Below are positions 61,806 through 64,000 of a DNA stretch of 64,000 bases, one piece after another (the first letter of the stretch is position 1; the number at the start of each line of letters is the position of its first letter). Below the pieces are notes generated by a model that saw only the letters and a list, made by a program, of their open reading frames with translations, was not told where the DNA came from and ran no database searches. Source of the DNA: Mycolicibacterium iranicum (GTDB taxonomy: Bacteria; Actinomycetota; Actinomycetes; Mycobacteriales; Mycobacteriaceae); the NCBI RefSeq assembly GCF_014190915.1, contig NZ_JACHVU010000001.1, forward strand, positions 434,001-498,000, read 5' to 3'. Both the position numbers and the translations under genes were made by a program.

Positions 61806-63355
61806 CGCTGGTATTGCGATACGCGGCCCGCAGCGACCGGGGTTTGGTGCGCGCCAACAACGAGGACTCGGTCTACGCGGGTGCGCGTCTGCTCGCGCTC
61901 GCCGACGGGATGGGCGGTCACGCCGCCGGTGAGGTCGCCTCGCAGTTGGTGATCGCCGCCCTGGCACACCTCGACGACGACGAGCCCGGCGGCGATCTGC
62001 TCGGCAAGCTCGATTCCGCGGTCCGCGAGGGCAACTCGGCGATCGCCGCCCACGTGGAGGCCGACCCCGAGCTCGAGGGCATGGGCACCACGCTCACCGC
62101 AATCCTGTTCGCGGGCAACCGCCTTGGCCTGGTCCACATCGGCGATTCCCGCGGCTACATGATGCGCGACGGCGAGCTCACCCAGATCACCAAGGACGAC
62201 ACCTTCGTTCAGACGCTGGTCGACGAGGGCCGGATCACCGCCGAGGAAGCCCACAGCCACCCGCAGCGGTCGCTGATCATGCGCGCGCTGACCGGCCACG
62301 AGGTCGAGCCGACGCTGATCATGCGGGAGGCGCGCGCCGGCGACCGCTATCTGCTGTGTTCGGACGGATTGTCCGATCCGGTCAGCCAGGAGACCATCGC
62401 CGAGGCGTTGCGCATCAAGGATGTCGCCGAGAGCGCGGACCGGTTGATCGAACTGGCGCTGCGCGGCGGCGGGCCGGACAACGTCACGGTGGTGGTCGCC
62501 GATGTCGTCGACTACGACTACGGCCAGACCCAACCGATTCTCGCCGGCGCGGTCTCGGGCGACGATGACCAGAGCGCACCGCCGAACACCGCGGCCGGCC
62601 GGGCGTCGGCGTTCAATCCCAAGCGCAATGCCGCCAAACGCGTTGTGCCCCAACCTGAAGAGCCACCGCCGCGCCCCCGGTCCCGTCGGCGCATGATCAT
62701 CGCCGCGACGGTTCTGGTCCTGATGGTGCTGGCGGGCCTGGCGGTTGCACGCGAGATCGTGCGGAACAACTACTACGTGAGCGAACACGACGGCACCGTC
62801 TCGATCATGCGGGGTGTTCAGGGCTCCTTCCTCGGAGTCTCGCTTCAGGAGCCCTACCTTCTCGGTTGCCTGAACAGCCGCAACGAACTCTCCCTCATCA
62901 GCGCCGACCAATCCGGCGACAATCTGGACTGCCGCCTTCTCGGTGTCGGCGACATGCGCCCCTCCGAGCGCGCGCAGGTGATCGCCGGGCTTCCCTCCGG
63001 CTCCCTGGACGAAGCGATCGGTCAGATCGAGGAATTGTCGCGCAGCTCAGTGCTTCCCGTGTGCGCGCAGCCCACGTCCTCCCCCACTCCCCCGTCGGCG
63101 ACGTCCCCGGCACCGCCGTCGGCGAGCTCGCCGCGCCCCGCGCCGACGCCGTCCCCCAGTTCCGGGCCGACCTCCGACGCACCGGAATCGCCGTCGCCCT
63201 CTGCTGAGCCGCGCACCACCGCGCCCCGCACCTCGGGGTCGGCTCCCCCGCCGAGCCCGCCGGTCTCCCCCGCTCCGCCCTCGCCGTCGCCGACCGTGAC
63301 CGCGCTGCCTCCGCCACCACCTGAGCCGGGAACGAACTGCCGGGAAGTCTCATGA
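61802..63355 (+). CDS. pstP: PstP, PP2C-type Ser/Thr protein phosphatase
   Basis: 517 residues. A cytosolic PP2C domain (1-240) has R-S-D-x-G-x-V-R-x-x-N-E-D, L-A-D-G-M-G-G-H, G-D-S-R-G-Y and S-D-G-L-S-D plus G-G-P-D-N-V-T, which bind two manganese ions. A membrane helix follows (about 300-322) and then an extracellular part ending in a Pro/Ser/Thr-rich tail. It dephosphorylates PknA/PknB and their targets, and thereby balances the kinase signals, including possibly those from the island upstream. GTG start coupled to fhaB. Confidence 0.95.
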   Translation: MTLVLRYAARSDRGLVRANNEDSVYAGARLLALADGMGGHAAGEVASQLVIAALAHLDDDEPGGDLLGKLDSAVREGNSAIAAHVEADPELEGMGTTLTAILFAGNRLGLVHIGDSRGYMMRDGELTQITKDDTFVQTLVDEGRITAEEAHSHPQRSLIMRALTGHEVEPTLIMREARAGDRYLLCSDGLSDPVSQETIAEALRIKDVAESADRLIELALRGGGPDNVTVVVADVVDYDYGQTQPILAGAVSGDDDQSAPPNTAAGRASAFNPKRNAAKRVVPQPEEPPPRPRSRRRMIIAATVLVLMVLAGLAVAREIVRNNYYVSEHDGTVSIMRGVQGSFLGVSLQEPYLLGCLNSRNELSLISADQSGDNLDCRLLGVGDMRPSERAQVIAGLPSGSLDEAIGQIEELSRSSVLPVCAQPTSSPTPPSATSPAPPSASSPRPAPTPSPSSGPTSDAPESPSPSAEPRTTAPRTSGSAPPPSPPVSPAPPSPSPTVTALPPPPPEPGTNCREVS

Positions 63356-64000
63356 CGACCCAGCCGCAGCCGCTCGTCGCCGTGACCCCCGCCCTGCCCA
63401 ACAGGCGCAACGCCGAGCTGCTCCTGCTCGGGTTCGCCGCGGTGCTCACCACGGTCGCGCTGCTGCTCGTCGAGGCCAACCAGGAGCAGGGTCTGCGCTG
63501 GGATCTGGCGCAGTACACGCTCGCCTACCTTGCGTTGCTGACCGGAGCCCACCTGGCCGTGCGGCGGTTCGCCCCGTACGCCGACCCGCTGCTGCTGCCG
63601 GTCGTCGCGCTGCTGAACGGCTTGGGCCTGGTCATGATTCACCGCCTCGACCTCGCCGAGGCCCAGAGCGAGATCCGCGGTCTGGGCGGCACCGCCAACC
63701 AGCAGATGCTCTGGACGCTGGTGGGTGTGCTCGGGTTCTGCGCGGTCGTGATCTTCCTGCGGGACCACCGCATGCTGTCGCGCTACGGGTATGTGTTCGG
63801 TCTGACGGGCCTGGTGCTGCTCGCCATTCCCGCGGTATTGCCCAGCCGGTGGTCCGAGCAGGGCGGCGCGAAGATCTGGATCCAGTTCCCCGGCTTCTCC
63901 ATTCAGCCGGCCGAGTTCTCCAAGATCCTGCTGCTGATCTTCTTCGCCGCGGTGCTGGTGTCCAAGCGGAGCCTGTTCACCAGCGCGGGCAAACACGTTC
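63352..64000 (+). CDS. rodA: RodA, SEDS-family peptidoglycan polymerase, 5' part only
   Basis: The first 216 codons are in the window, and the gene runs past its end. Several membrane helices (from about residue 20) are visible with the SEDS strings W-I-x-F-P-G-F-S-I-Q-P-A-E-F-S-K, typical of RodA. It polymerises glycan strands together with a class B penicillin-binding protein in cell elongation. The ATG overlaps the pstP stop. The next genes expected are pbpA, pknA and pknB, outside the window. Confidence 0.93.
   Translation, partial: MTTQPQPLVAVTPALPNRRNAELLLLGFAAVLTTVALLLVEANQEQGLRWDLAQYTLAYLALLTGAHLAVRRFAPYADPLLLPVVALLNGLGLVMIHRLDLAEAQSEIRGLGGTANQQMLWTLVGVLGFCAVVIFLRDHRMLSRYGYVFGLTGLVLLAIPAVLPSRWSEQGGAKIWIQFPGFSIQPAEFSKILLLIFFAAVLVSKRSLFTSAGKHV

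Noticed and set aside
1..64000. Insertion sequences, prophage genes or integrase-linked tRNA site
   Set aside because: No transposase, integrase or terminal inverted repeats were recognised, and no repeat of the tRNA-Leu 3' end was noticed in the window.

Overview
The window is a high-GC mycobacterial chromosome segment. It carries a complete ESX-1 type VII secretion locus, PE/PPE proteins, whiB6, LppX/LprAFG-type and DUF7373-type lipoproteins, and the start of the fhaA-fhaB-pstP-rodA cell-division and phospho-signalling operon next to a tRNA-Leu gene. The gene order (PTS sugar genes, then ESX-1, accessory genes, then fhaA to rodA) resembles the region near the origin in rapidly growing species such as Mycolicibacterium smegmatis. 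Identification rests on protein motifs and remembered M. tuberculosis sequences. No search was run.

Layout. 1-0.6 kb: end of a fructose-type PTS permease, and HPr. 0.8-25.2 kb: ESX-1 in two converging blocks. The + block is mycP1-eccE1-espB-espL, a two-repeat membrane protein, espK, and a second two-repeat membrane protein. The - block, read from high to low coordinates, is a small ORF, espG1-espH-eccA1-eccB1-eccCa1-eccCb1-PE35-PPE68-esxB-esxA-espI-eccD1-espJ and an extra EspC-like gene. espE and espF are not seen beside espG1. 25.7-28.3 kb: a second EspI-like MinD-type ATPase, an XRE-type regulator, and whiB6, a known ESX-1 regulator in M. tuberculosis. 28.4-43.7 kb: mostly ordinary metabolic and housekeeping genes (carboxyltransferase, DivIVA-domain protein, EVE protein, pirin, GNAT, glutamate-synthase-like FMN protein, thioesterase, PPOX enzyme, GlxA-type regulator, MFS carrier, RecQ, ChaB), plus a WXG100-like alpha/beta hydrolase with a small lipoprotein.

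43.7-59.4 kb is the most unusual part: a phospho-signalling island. It holds an ABC exporter with two FHA domains and a PknH-like extracellular sensor domain at its C-terminus, a proline-rich membrane protein, an FHA-XRE regulator, a Ser/Thr kinase whose extracellular part looks like a siderophore or metal-binding periplasmic protein, LprA, a DUF4189 secreted protein, an FHA-only relative of the regulator, two more proteins with the four-cysteine PknH-like sensor domain, and DUF7373 lipoproteins at both ends. In M. tuberculosis, lprA and the DUF4189 gene lie beside pknH and embR, so this island appears to be a remodelled pknH/embR locus merged with an Rv1747-like transporter.

A short DNA motif, CGCTAYGGTTW, often in inverted-repeat context (CGTAGC-ACC-GCTACG), occurs in the promoter gaps of the XRE/whiB6 pair, the FHA-XRE gene, the FHA-only/secreted-sensor pair and the 45.2 kb membrane protein gene. 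It could be the operator of the XRE family and link the signalling island to whiB6 and ESX-1. This is an inference from sequence reading alone.

59.4-64 kb: tRNA-Leu(CAG), fhaA, fhaB, pstP and the 5' part of rodA. These encode the phosphatase and FHA adaptors of the PknA/PknB system that controls cell-wall growth.
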